This document shows, in pieces, positions 7,687 to 15,204 of a DNA stretch of 64,000 nt. This DNA comes from CAZMPJ01 sp964568455 (lineage in GTDB: Bacteria; Margulisbacteria; WOR-1; O2-12-FULL-45-9), in assembly GCA_964568455.1 (NCBI GenBank), contig CAZMPJ010000006.1:20671-84670 (forward strand), written 5' to 3'. Within the stretch, counting starts at the first letter, position 1. Every line of letters begins with the position of its first letter. Made by a program: the position numbers and the translations under genes. Under the pieces are notes generated by a model that saw only the letters and a program-made list of their open reading frames with translations, did no database searches and was not told where the DNA came from.

Positions 7687-8838
7687 CTTGTTAGCCCGTG
7701 CCCTGTCTTCCGGTTTTCTCAATTGACGCTTAAATTGGTTTATAAGCACACGGGTTCTCTTTCGCAAATTCGAATTCATTTCACCGCTTACGGCTTCTTC
7801 AAGAATATTTAAAACAGATGTATAGGCCCTTGCCTTTACTAAATTTCTCGCGGCCTCATAGAATAGATTGGTTCTACTTATTCCATCTGCTAACTGGGCG
7901 GCCTTAGCAATGACAAAGCCAGCTTCTTTATTTTTTCTCTCCTCAATATAAGCCCTTGATGCTTTCATATAAGCACTTATTGCGTCTCGCCTCTCTTCAC
8001 AAGCTTCAGCCTGATTTTCTAACATTTCCGCGGGTGACAAGGAACGCTTAATTCTTTGCGGAAATAGCTCCCTCTCAAGATTTTCAAACTCCGGCGGCTT
8101 CCCTCTCTTTGGAATCTGGCAAAAAGAATGATAAGCCTCTCTTTTCATACCTGCGTCAAAAAAACATCTGCCGGCTAACAGCCATAGCTCATTTACCCCC
8201 TCTCCCACAGCCAGCTTTGCCGCTTCACTATAAGCAAAACCAGCTGATTTATCTTGCCCCATATTCCTACGGACATCTGCCGCCAATCTCCAAAAAATAA
8301 CCGCGTCTTCAGGCGAAGAAACCCTGGCCACATCTTCCACAATCTTTACCCCTTTCAGAAGGACATGCTGCTTCTCTTTCGGCTTGCCGGCAAAGCCAAA
8401 TTGTTCTCCAGCCAGAATAAAAAGCTCTGCTTCCCCTGAAATCCGGGCTATAGTATTATAAAAATTTGCCGCAGTTAAATAATCAGCATTATTAACAGCA
8501 ACAGAAGCCGCCTGTTTAAAAACAACGACTAAACTTGTCTGGATTTTAGGAGTTGAAAAAATCTCGTGAAGATCTTTTAAGCCTAATACTGCCCTGGCAA
8601 TCGCCCTGGGAAGATAAGGACAGGTCGGAAGAACAACAGAAAGAGCTCGATGTCTTTCTAAAACACTCGTTTCGTTTATCTTATTTTTTGGACCAACAAC
8701 CAAATCTTGTATTAAATCTATCTGTCGATGTAGAGCTGCGACTCCCCCACCTCCCCCACCAGACCGCATATTACCAGGCGGACGCCTAAAACATATTCCT
8801 CGATGATTAAAAAATGTCGTTGTTCTTGATATTCTCAT
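7657..8838 (-). CDS. Helical-repeat (TPR-like) protein of unknown function
   Basis: I do not recognise this 393-residue protein. After a basic N-terminus and a six-glycine tract (about residues 27-33) it is entirely helical with repeating units of roughly 35-40 residues of the TPR/SEL1 kind, for example AANFYNTIARISGEAELFI, AFAYSEAAKL-like and AISAYMKASRAY. No enzyme motif, signal peptide or membrane segment is evident. It likely serves as a protein-binding scaffold. It stands alone, divergent from rnhA, and its last 30 bases lie antisense to the end of polX. Confidence 0.65.
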   Translation of the reverse strand: MRISRTTTFFNHRGICFRRPPGNMRSGGGGGGVAALHRQIDLIQDLVVGPKNKINETSVLERHRALSVVLPTCPYLPRAIARAVLGLKDLHEIFSTPKIQTSLVVVFKQAASVAVNNADYLTAANFYNTIARISGEAELFILAGEQFGFAGKPKEKQHVLLKGVKIVEDVARVSSPEDAVIFWRLAADVRRNMGQDKSAGFAYSEAAKLAVGEGVNELWLLAGRCFFDAGMKREAYHSFCQIPKRGKPPEFENLERELFPQRIKRSLSPAEMLENQAEACEERRDAISAYMKASRAYIEERKNKEAGFVIAKAAQLADGISRTNLFYEAARNLVKARAYTSVLNILEEAVSGEMNSNLRKRTRVLINQFKRQLRKPEDRARANKLVRRFSEQL

Positions 8839-8887
8839 GTCAATTTTATCTCGGACAAACCCCCAAGAAATTTCATGTTATTTTTGC

Positions 8888-8893
8888 TATAAT
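8888..8893 (+). promoter_or_regulatory. Extended -10 box of rnhA
   Basis: TGCTATAAT ends 9 bases before the ATG at 8903. The box lies after the alternative upstream in-frame ATG at 8837, so the shorter start is favoured. There is no Shine-Dalgarno sequence. Confidence 0.5.
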
Positions 8894-8902
8894 AATATAA
8901 TC

Positions 8903-9301
8903 ATGATTAAACAAATTTTCACTGACGGAGCAGCAAGAGGAAATCCGGGGAGAGCGGGAATTGGGGTTGTGATTAAAAACGAAGATGGGAAAAACATCCT
9001 GGAACTTTGTGATTATATTGGGGAAACAACCAATAATGTTGCAGAATACTCGGCATTAATCCGCGGACTCGAAGAATCCATAGACATGGGACTAACCGAG
9101 GTTGAAGTTTTTTCTGATTCGGAATTAATGGTTAAACAAATCAATGGTGAATATAAAGTTAAAAATAAAGGATTAGCACCTCTTTATCATCACATTCTTT
9201 CTTTGATTAAAAAATTCAAATACTTCCGCATTTATCATACTGCTCGAGAAGACAACAAAGAGGCTGACGCGCTGGCCAACCAGGGCCTTGATAGGGTATA
9301 A
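8903..9301 (+). CDS. rnhA: Ribonuclease HI
   Basis: Degrades RNA in RNA-DNA hybrids, for example primers and R-loops. The 132-residue protein carries the acidic active site: Asp8 in FTDGAARGNPG, Glu48 in NNVAEYSAL, Asp72 in FSDSELM, and Asp122 in EADALAN. It is the compact RNase HI type without an N-terminal hybrid-binding domain. The start at 8903 is chosen because homology begins there and a TATAAT lies just before it; the in-frame ATG at 8837 would add a non-homologous 22-residue tail that overlaps the divergent gene. rnpB follows 20 bases downstream on the same strand. Confidence 0.92.
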   Translation: MIKQIFTDGAARGNPGRAGIGVVIKNEDGKNILELCDYIGETTNNVAEYSALIRGLEESIDMGLTEVEVFSDSELMVKQINGEYKVKNKGLAPLYHHILSLIKKFKYFRIYHTAREDNKEADALANQGLDRV

Positions 9302-9321
9302 TTACCTTAGAACTTTGAAAT

Positions 9322-9646
9322 GGGTAGACCGGGTAGTTACTCTCCGTTTAAAGCGGGGGGAGGAAAGTCCGGACTCCGCAGAGCAGCGTGGTTGCTAACG
9401 GCAACTCGGAATAAAAGCCGAAGGAAAGTGGCACAGAAATTATACGGCCCACTCTAACCCTAAAGGTTAGAAGGCAAAGGTGAAACTGGGAGGTAAGAGC
9501 TCCCACACGACAGCTAGGTGACTAGCGGTGCGCTAAACCCCACGCGGAGCAAGATCAAATAGAGCTAGAGTTGCTCGCTCTTAAGCTCGAGTAGATCGCA
9601 TAGATAGATGACTATCTTCAACAAAATCCGGCTTATAGGTCTACCC
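9322..9646 (+). ncRNA. rnpB: RNase P RNA (bacterial type A-like)
   Basis: Catalytic RNA of the tRNA 5'-processing enzyme. Helix P1 is GGGTAGACC (9322-9330) paired with GGTCTACCC (9638-9646). The universal blocks are visible: GAGGAAAGTCCGGACTCC near 9360, GGCACAGAAATTATAC near 9430, GGTGAAACTGGGAGGTAAGAGC near 9480, the GAGCAAGATCAAATAG block near 9546, and ACAAAATCCGGCTTAT at 9620-9635. Length is about 325 nt, short for type A. Four Ts follow P1, but there is no hairpin other than P1 itself. The 3' strand of P1 is shared, on the opposite strand, with the last codons of the L,D-transpeptidase-like gene. Confidence 0.95.
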
Positions 9647-11567
9647 TTTTAATTAATATATCTCTGGCTTGCTCCTGATTTAATTTTCGCAAGCTAGTTC
9701 TCTCCAGCATAAGCTCGCGCATAAAATTATTAAAAACAATCGGATCCTTAATTACAAAATTATTAAAATCTTTTAAAAGTGCCTTGCGCAAACCAGATAA
9801 TTGGTCCCAATTTTCTTTTAAAATCCCATAATGATGAGCAAATTTTTGAATGGCCACTACATATTGATAAACATCATATTGTAAGCCTAAAAGTTTTTCT
9901 GGGTTAATTTTCAACTTTGTTCCCTGCCTTGAAGCCACCCCTTCACTTATTAAAATATTTATTTCTTCACTAGTTAATTTACCCTTATTCTTCATAAGCT
10001 TATCCGCAATAACCACATCTTTAGGCAAAACCGCAACTTCAGCTGAAGTTAAAGGCAAATTATTGTAAAGCTTGTAAGTAGCCCGCTCTTTTACCTGGAT
10101 TAAATCCTCACGCATTGGCTCATTGACATAATCATAACAAACTTTATACAAATCAAAATTCTGGCTGTATTTTATGCATTTATCTAAATCATCAAAAGGA
10201 GCAGCCAGCACTTTGATAATATCATTGATCAATTGCCGCTCTTCCATAATTAAATCACCGGAAGAATGGATTAGCTCCGGCGACATGGTTTTCATATCTT
10301 CTGAGGTCTGGACAACAAATCTGCCAAAAGGATGACTGCCCCATTTATATTCAATTGCTTCCCCGCTGGCATTAACCCGTTCATCATAATAAGTATAAGC
10401 CTGTTTTTCCGGAACCTGGTTTAAATCAAAAAGCACCTTGGCTGGCAAAGGCTTCCACTTGTTGTTTTTATTTTGAAAAACCCATTCATCATTTTCTTTT
10501 TTAATTGCTCCGCCCATGGAAACAACCGTTGTATCATAATAAATATTTGAAACATAATCAGTTAATTTTTTAAAAATATAATAATTGCCGCTGCTGGTAG
10601 GATAAGCCAGGTGGTCTTCAAAAATCGGCTTGCCCTTTTCATCCCGACCCTGCACCAAATACATCGGGGCCTGCGGCCCGCCCAAGACCTCTAATTTTGC
10701 AAATGGTTTTTCTTTTAAATAAATCAGCCACAGACCGGATTGGGGATAAACCGAAATTTTTACTTCTCCAGAAACACTTAACTTTTCCCTGATAGCCAAT
10801 AAATCATCGTCAAAATTAACCATATCTGCCAAATAAGGCACATCTTTTACCTGTTCTTCGGTTATTTTCTCGTCATAGCCATGAATTTTAACTTGGGCTT
10901 TTAAAGGCAAGATTTTATAAAGGAAATAAATGTTGCGGGGCGAAACATGCATACAACCATGGCTTTTATATAAGTTTCCTAAAATATCATTAAGTAAGCG
11001 GCCAAAGTTATAATCATTTAAAGCTTTAATCGAATAAAATTCCACTTCCTGACTTTGCGGACCGGTTAAAACCTTTAACATTTCCTGTTTTTCTCGTTCG
11101 TCAAATATCGAAGGCTTTTCGCTGGGCTTAAAAAACTGGGTAAAACTAAGCTCGCCAACATTCTTAGCCTGACCTGGAGCTGCGACAACTTTAAACTCAA
11201 GCCGCTCATCCATCCATTGTTCCAGTAAATTTTGTCGGTTGGCCAAAGACAATATACCCATAGAATCAAAATCCTGTCTTAATCTAATCCTTAAATCCTG
11301 CCACATCTGCCAGTCATCTTTTAATTGCTTATACCAGTTGGACTGTTTCTTATAGATTTCAATATTAAGTTTGTGATAATAAACCAGACCTAAAGCTTTA
11401 GCCCTATTTAATTTGTTGCGGGGAAGACGATTTTCTCTATACTCATTAAGCGATTTTAAAATTCTAGGATCTAATTTTTTTTTCTGAAGGCGGCCCTGCT
11501 TCATAAACTTGCTTATAATGGGTAAAGTTTTTATTCCTGGCAATGCAAGCCTCAAAATCATCGTCAC
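9633..11567 (-). CDS. Circularly permuted L,D-transpeptidase-like module 2 (fused to helical domain of module 1)
   Basis: The frame holds 644 residues. The first ~110 are helical and match the C-terminal helical domain of this same protein (ALGLVYYHKL...WYKQLKDDWQ against LLGLQYDVYQ...HHYGILKENWDQ). Next comes YKSHGCMHVSP with Cys205, normally the C-terminal catalytic segment of a YkuD domain, and only then the strands that are normally N-terminal: KISVYPQSGLWLIYL, GGPQAP, YPTSSGNYYIF. A helical tail of about 200 residues follows. No convincing ribosome site precedes the ATGs at 11567 or 11504; the 5' part probably belongs to the upstream gene through a +1 frame change at the A9 run (11475-11483). 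The stop lies inside rnpB P1. Confidence 0.7.
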   Translation of the reverse strand: MTMILRLALPGIKTLPIISKFMKQGRLQKKKLDPRILKSLNEYRENRLPRNKLNRAKALGLVYYHKLNIEIYKKQSNWYKQLKDDWQMWQDLRIRLRQDFDSMGILSLANRQNLLEQWMDERLEFKVVAAPGQAKNVGELSFTQFFKPSEKPSIFDEREKQEMLKVLTGPQSQEVEFYSIKALNDYNFGRLLNDILGNLYKSHGCMHVSPRNIYFLYKILPLKAQVKIHGYDEKITEEQVKDVPYLADMVNFDDDLLAIREKLSVSGEVKISVYPQSGLWLIYLKEKPFAKLEVLGGPQAPMYLVQGRDEKGKPIFEDHLAYPTSSGNYYIFKKLTDYVSNIYYDTTVVSMGGAIKKENDEWVFQNKNNKWKPLPAKVLFDLNQVPEKQAYTYYDERVNASGEAIEYKWGSHPFGRFVVQTSEDMKTMSPELIHSSGDLIMEERQLINDIIKVLAAPFDDLDKCIKYSQNFDLYKVCYDYVNEPMREDLIQVKERATYKLYNNLPLTSAEVAVLPKDVVIADKLMKNKGKLTSEEINILISEGVASRQGTKLKINPEKLLGLQYDVYQYVVAIQKFAHHYGILKENWDQLSGLRKALLKDFNNFVIKDPIVFNNFMRELMLERTSLRKLNQEQARDILIKRVDL

Positions 11568-12423
11568 CGGGTGAAGTTAAAATATGGACCAGATCTTTAA
11601 CTAAAACAATTTGCTCATAATATAGTTCTCCGGCAGCATAACCCATTTCCGGATAATGATTCTTGCCATCTTTTGTCCAAAGCAAAACATATTTGCCAAA
11701 ATCATGGCCAGCGTAGCGCCGGGCGTTGGAGCTAATATCATAATAATTATAAATTTGTTTTTCATAAGGCCGGTTAATATCATTAATAATATTTTGGGGC
11801 AGCTGGTACCATTTTCCGTTTTTCTCAAAAAGCCATTTTCCGTTTTTCTTTACAATCCAGGCACCAAATGGCACTACGGTATTTTGATAGTAGGCATTGC
11901 TAATATAATGATTAGTGGATCGTAAAACATAATACTTGCCCGGGTCGGTTGGGCCGCTCAACATAAAATCCCATTTAATCGGCTGGCCTTTTTTTATTTC
12001 ATAGGGCATTAAAAAATCATATTCCGGGCCGGCTAATGTTTTCACATATGCATACGGTTTATTATCAACTTTAATTTCTAAAATTCCCTGGCTGGGATAA
12101 ACATTAATGACAGTTTTCGTCCGATCAAAATATTTTAAATCATTAGTTGCAATATCAGCAAAGAACGGCACACTTTTATCAGAAATGAACGGATAATTAT
12201 ATTTTAAGATATTCAACTCGGTGCCAGGTGGAATGGTTTTTGCCAACAAATAAATATCTGAAGGCGTAAAATGCAAACAACCGTGGCTCTCATACACAAA
12301 TCCAAGATAATCATCAAAATATGAAGCAAGATTGAACTTGTTCAGCAGATCAATACTTTCGTAAGCAAAAACATTGGCAGTTAAAAACAGGATTGCAATG
12401 AACAAGTAAGCTAATCTGCGCAT
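11464..12423 (-). CDS. Secreted circularly permuted L,D-transpeptidase-like module 1 (C-terminus frameshifted)
   Basis: The predicted precursor of 319 residues starts MRRLAYLFIAILFLTANVFA, a clear signal peptide. YESHGCLHFTPSDIYLLAKTIPPGTELNI follows in two adjoining halves at residues 44 onward, with Cys49 in SHGC; this matches the C-terminal end of YkuD L,D-transpeptidases. The strands that normally come first appear later: VINVYPSQGILEI, LAGPEYD, GPTDPGKYYVL, VPFGAWI. The order is therefore permuted. The frame ends ten codons after the YkuD-like part, just past an A9 run; one base less there would continue into the helical domain at the start of the next frame, giving a two-module protein of about 930 residues. 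Role in peptidoglycan cross-linking is inference. Confidence 0.7.
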   Translation of the reverse strand: MRRLAYLFIAILFLTANVFAYESIDLLNKFNLASYFDDYLGFVYESHGCLHFTPSDIYLLAKTIPPGTELNILKYNYPFISDKSVPFFADIATNDLKYFDRTKTVINVYPSQGILEIKVDNKPYAYVKTLAGPEYDFLMPYEIKKGQPIKWDFMLSGPTDPGKYYVLRSTNHYISNAYYQNTVVPFGAWIVKKNGKWLFEKNGKWYQLPQNIINDINRPYEKQIYNYYDISSNARRYAGHDFGKYVLLWTKDGKNHYPEMGYAAGELYYEQIVLVKDLVHILTSPGDDDFEACIARNKNFTHYKQVYEAGPPSEKKIRS

Positions 12424-12424
12424 A

Positions 12425-12452
12425 TTGACAATTCTAATGCATTTGTTATGCT
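12425..12452 (+). promoter_or_regulatory. Promoter of the secreted beta-barrel-like protein
   Basis: TTGACA (12425-12430) and TATGCT (12447-12452) are separated by 16 bases. The ATG at 12463 lies 10 bases after the -10 box, whereas the earlier in-frame ATG at 12448 falls inside the -10 box, which supports the later start. Confidence 0.5.
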
Positions 12453-12462
12453 TATAGCAACT

Positions 12463-13179
12463 ATGCATAAAAAAATCATTTTAATCTTAATTGCCAGCCT
12501 ATTTGTTTTGGGAATCGGCACACAAGCACAGAATAAAGTAATCAAAAAAACAGTTAAAAAAGTAATTAAACCTCAAATTGCACCTATTACTCCACCTGAA
12601 ATCAGCACAGAAGAAGCACCATCAATTTCAGCTCCACCACCAGCTCCAACTTTTGAAATTCAGGCAGTAATTGAAGATAAGGGAATTTTTGGCTGGGGAT
12701 TAAATTCCAATGTTAATGCTGGCTACCTTTACAATACCCCAGGACAAAGAGGTTTCTTGGGTATTATAGCAGGAAGACTCAACCTAGTAATTGATGATCC
12801 TCTTAAGGTGGGCTCTGGAATTGGTTTAGCTGAAGATGCTTTGCAATATAACGTTGGTTTGGGTCTGGCTTTTGGAAACGACAGCAATGAAAGCACTTTT
12901 AACTCTATACCTTTGTTTGCCGACGCAGTACTTTACTTAAAAGAAGGCTCCTTTTTAAATGGTGATCCTTTTATTGGCTTTGGCTTAAACATGAATTTAT
13001 ACGGCAGCGGACAAAAATCCGGCGGAGTTGGAAGTCAATTTTATTATGGATTACTCTATGATATGGGATTTCCTAGCGGCAAAACCGGATTAGTCATTGG
13101 CGCACAATCTTTTAAGATTGCTGATACACACAGTGCTTCGGGAATTTATTTTTCCATTCTACAACCGCTAGTACTTTAA
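12463..13179 (+). CDS. Secreted, probably outer-membrane protein of unknown function
   Basis: The 238-residue protein has a signal peptide (MHKKIILILIASLFVLGIGTQAQ), a Lys/Pro-rich linker to about residue 65, and a C-terminal region of alternating Gly/aromatic strands (WGLNSNVNAGYLYN, GLGLAFGNDS, FIGFGLNMNLYGSG, FYYGLLYDMGF) ending near a C-terminal hydrophobic residue. That pattern suggests a small outer-membrane beta-barrel. No family is recognised. It is divergent from the L,D-transpeptidase-like gene, so the two share a short promoter region and may be co-regulated envelope genes. Confidence 0.7.
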   Translation: MHKKIILILIASLFVLGIGTQAQNKVIKKTVKKVIKPQIAPITPPEISTEEAPSISAPPPAPTFEIQAVIEDKGIFGWGLNSNVNAGYLYNTPGQRGFLGIIAGRLNLVIDDPLKVGSGIGLAEDALQYNVGLGLAFGNDSNESTFNSIPLFADAVLYLKEGSFLNGDPFIGFGLNMNLYGSGQKSGGVGSQFYYGLLYDMGFPSGKTGLVIGAQSFKIADTHSASGIYFSILQPLVL

Positions 13180-13192
13180 ACTTATTCGTATC

Positions 13193-13612
13193 TTAATGCT
13201 TTTCCTTGCGCTTTTTACGTTTCATCATTTGCTTAAATTTCTCGTTTTGTTCAGGTGTTAATATTTGGCGCAAGTCAAGCAGCAAATCAGTTCGCCTGAT
13301 TTCTGCTAGCATACGCAAATGATTTATTTGTCTTATATACTTATGAATTTTCTTGCGGTCTGGATTTTCTTTTTTAATTTCAGCCTTCATTTGCTCTGCT
13401 AAAGTTTTCATCTCAATCCGCTCAACTTTCATCGCCGGCCTAATTTTTTCCTGCCGCGCTTTAAACTGCGCTTTTTGACCTTCTGTTAATCCCAGCTTTT
13501 TACAAATACGATCCAGCGCCTTTTCACTATCGGGTCTTGCAGCCGCCAAGCATTGTGATCCCAGCAAAACAACCATCAAAACAACCAATCCTGCCATTAA
13601 TCCTTTTTTCAT
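13193..13612 (-). CDS. Spy/CpxP-like periplasmic stress protein
   Basis: A 139-residue protein with a signal peptide (LMAGLVVLMVVLLGSQCLAA) and a charged helical body holding two LTxxQ-type motifs, LTEGQKAQF (about residue 42) and LTPEQNEKF (about residue 118). This is the layout of Spy/CpxP/ZraP-type periplasmic chaperones or metal sensors. It is the last gene of an operon after an ECF sigma factor and a likely anti-sigma factor, and a GGGAGGA site precedes its ATG. A 10-bp perfect hairpin lies just upstream. The ligand is unknown. Confidence 0.75.
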   Translation of the reverse strand: MKKGLMAGLVVLMVVLLGSQCLAAARPDSEKALDRICKKLGLTEGQKAQFKARQEKIRPAMKVERIEMKTLAEQMKAEIKKENPDRKKIHKYIRQINHLRMLAEIRRTDLLLDLRQILTPEQNEKFKQMMKRKKRKEKH

Positions 13613-13628
13613 TTTTCTGTTCCTCCCT

Positions 13629-13653
13629 GGTATGAACCAATAAGGTTCATACC
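13629..13653 (-). promoter_or_regulatory. Perfect 10-bp intergenic hairpin upstream of the Spy-like gene
   Basis: GGTATGAACC (13629-13638) pairs with GGTTCATACC (13644-13653) around a 5-base loop AATAA. It lies between the anti-sigma gene and the ribosome site of the Spy-like gene and has no U-tract, so it is not an intrinsic terminator. It could be an operator or an mRNA processing or stabilising hairpin that sets the level of the third cistron. Confidence 0.6.
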
Positions 13654-13678
13654 CTGTTTAATTAGACCTTTGAGCTTC

Positions 13679-13960
13679 TTAAAAGGTTCCATTATTATTA
13701 AAAACATATTCAATAACTGGGCCATCACCCACTTCTTGTTGAAAAACATAAGACATTAGCAAATCATTATCCATCTTACTATTCATATAACTATAATAGC
13801 CAACAGAAACAAGCAACACAAAAGCCAAAGCCGTGGCTAAGACCAATTGATATTTTGGTTTGCGGTTAACTTTTGATTCAATCTTAGAAAGCATTAAATC
13901 AAAATCAGCTCCTTGCTCCTTTTGCTTTAAGCGATCAATATATTCTCGATAATTATCCAT
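13679..13960 (-). CDS. Single-pass membrane protein, probable anti-sigma factor
   Basis: The 93-residue protein has a cytoplasmic N-terminal helix (NYREYIDRLKQKEQGADFD), one membrane segment at about residues 39-58 (LVLATALAFVLLVSVGYYSY), and a short periplasmic tail. The gene overlaps the end of the ECF sigma gene by 8 bases. A small membrane protein directly after an ECF sigma gene and before a periplasmic sensor-like gene is the usual arrangement of an anti-sigma factor. There is no zinc-binding HxxxCxxC motif. The assignment rests on context and topology. Confidence 0.65.
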   Translation of the reverse strand: MDNYREYIDRLKQKEQGADFDLMLSKIESKVNRKPKYQLVLATALAFVLLVSVGYYSYMNSKMDNDLLMSYVFQQEVGDGPVIEYVFNNNGTF

Positions 13961-14432
13961 TTTTTATTAACTCCTTTTTAACTATTTCTTTAGCTCGATG
14001 CAAACCGGATTTAACGGTTCCAAGCGGAAGATTTAAGATCTCGGCAATCTCGCTTAGCTTCTTTTCTTCAACTTCAGCTAAAACTAAAATCGTCCTCTGC
14101 CGCGGATTAAGCTTACTCAAAGGTCTTTTTAATGATTTTCCAGCTGATTCAACCAGCTCATCCGTTTCAATAAAACGCAGTCCATTTAAAATTGTTTTTA
14201 ACAAATTATAACGTTTTTGCTTATTTAAATAATTAATCGCCGTATTAGCAGTAATACGATAAATCCAGGTCTCGATTTTGGAATCCCCTCTAAAAGAAGG
14301 TAAAGCTTTATGTATTTTTATAAAAATCTCCTGAAAAATATCTTCTCTATCTTGCTTGGAAAAAACATACCTTGAGGTCAAATTCCAAACCTTACCTTTA
14401 AATTCATCATAGACCTGTTTAAAATCAAGCAT
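13953..14432 (-). CDS. ECF-family RNA polymerase sigma factor
   Basis: The protein of about 159 residues has sigma region 2 (DREDIFQEIFIKIHKALP, TWIYRITANTAINYLNKQKR) and region 4 (LNPRQRTILVLAEVEEKKLSEIAEILNLP then LGTVKSGLHRAKEIVKK) with its helix-turn-helix. It probably controls its own operon and envelope-stress genes. I prefer the ATG at 14430-14432; a TATAAT (14443-14448, minus strand) lies 10 bases before it and only 4 before the ATG at 14438. The anti-sigma candidate and Spy-like gene follow. Confidence 0.9.
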   Translation of the reverse strand: MLDFKQVYDEFKGKVWNLTSRYVFSKQDREDIFQEIFIKIHKALPSFRGDSKIETWIYRITANTAINYLNKQKRYNLLKTILNGLRFIETDELVESAGKSLKRPLSKLNPRQRTILVLAEVEEKKLSEIAEILNLPLGTVKSGLHRAKEIVKKELIKNG

Positions 14433-14478
14433 AATCATTACTATTATATTAGACCATGGTGATTAAAGAAAGGTTCCA

Positions 14479-15141
14479 TTAAGTTTTAAGCTTTGAAACG
14501 GTTACAAAATAAAAGCCTCTTTTTTTCAAATGTTTTATGATCAAAAGCAAAGCATCGACTATCTGCTGACTATTATCATGCATTAAAACTATATCGCCTT
14601 TAGTAATTCGATTATTAACTCGATTGGCAATTGATAAAGGAGAACGCATTCCTCGTCCCTCCTGCCAAAAATCATCGGCATTAACCGTCCACATTATAAT
14701 ATCGTAACCAGAGTCTTGCACTAATCGAGTTTTTTCACGGGTTAACCTTCCATGCGGCGGACGGAAAATATCAATATATTGGCCAGTTAAATCAAAAACA
14801 AGATTCGATGTCCATCTTATTTCATCCAGGGCATCCTTATTGCTAATACCGTCAAGGGATATATGGGTATAAGTATGGTTTCCAATCTCATGCCCTTCTT
14901 CAAGAATTCTCTGTAACAATTTTGGACTTTTAGCTGCTTTTTGGCCAATCACAAAAAAGGTGGCTTTGATATTTTCTTCTTTTAAAAGATCAAGAATTTT
15001 ATCGGTCACTCCAGGCGTGGGCCCGTCATCAAAAGTTAAAAGCACATGCTTAGGATGATAACTGCGGTAATAAACCTTGGCTGAAGCAATGGGAGAAAAT
15101 AAAGTTATAAGCAAAAAAGCTAAAATAATTCTTTTGATCAT
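14479..15141 (-). CDS. Secreted polysaccharide deacetylase (NodB family)
   Basis: Carbohydrate esterase family 4, removing acetyl groups from peptidoglycan or other polysaccharides in the envelope. The 220-residue protein has a signal peptide (first ~21 residues) and all NodB motifs: TFDDGP with the catalytic Asp and metal Asp, HEIGNHTYTH metal histidines, RPPHGR, and a C-terminal LMHD histidine. The domain is complete and of normal length. It lies upstream of, but separate from, the ECF sigma operon on the same strand, and is divergent from tolC. Confidence 0.92.
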   Translation of the reverse strand: MIKRIILAFLLITLFSPIASAKVYYRSYHPKHVLLTFDDGPTPGVTDKILDLLKEENIKATFFVIGQKAAKSPKLLQRILEEGHEIGNHTYTHISLDGISNKDALDEIRWTSNLVFDLTGQYIDIFRPPHGRLTREKTRLVQDSGYDIIMWTVNADDFWQEGRGMRSPLSIANRVNNRITKGDIVLMHDNSQQIVDALLLIIKHLKKRGFYFVTVSKLKT

Positions 15142-15204
15142 CTAGTGTATTATATCTTAATAATTTGCTAAAATATAGTTTCGGCAAAAGAAAGGAAACA
15201 AACA

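Noticed and set aside
8837..8902. Upstream start for RNase HI
   Set aside because: The added 22 residues have no similarity to the family, overlap the divergent gene, and would require transcription starting before the visible TATAAT.
9647..9660. Separate Rho-independent terminator after rnpB
   Set aside because: Only four Ts follow P1 and no further hairpin exists; P1 itself plus TTTT may suffice, but I cannot show it.
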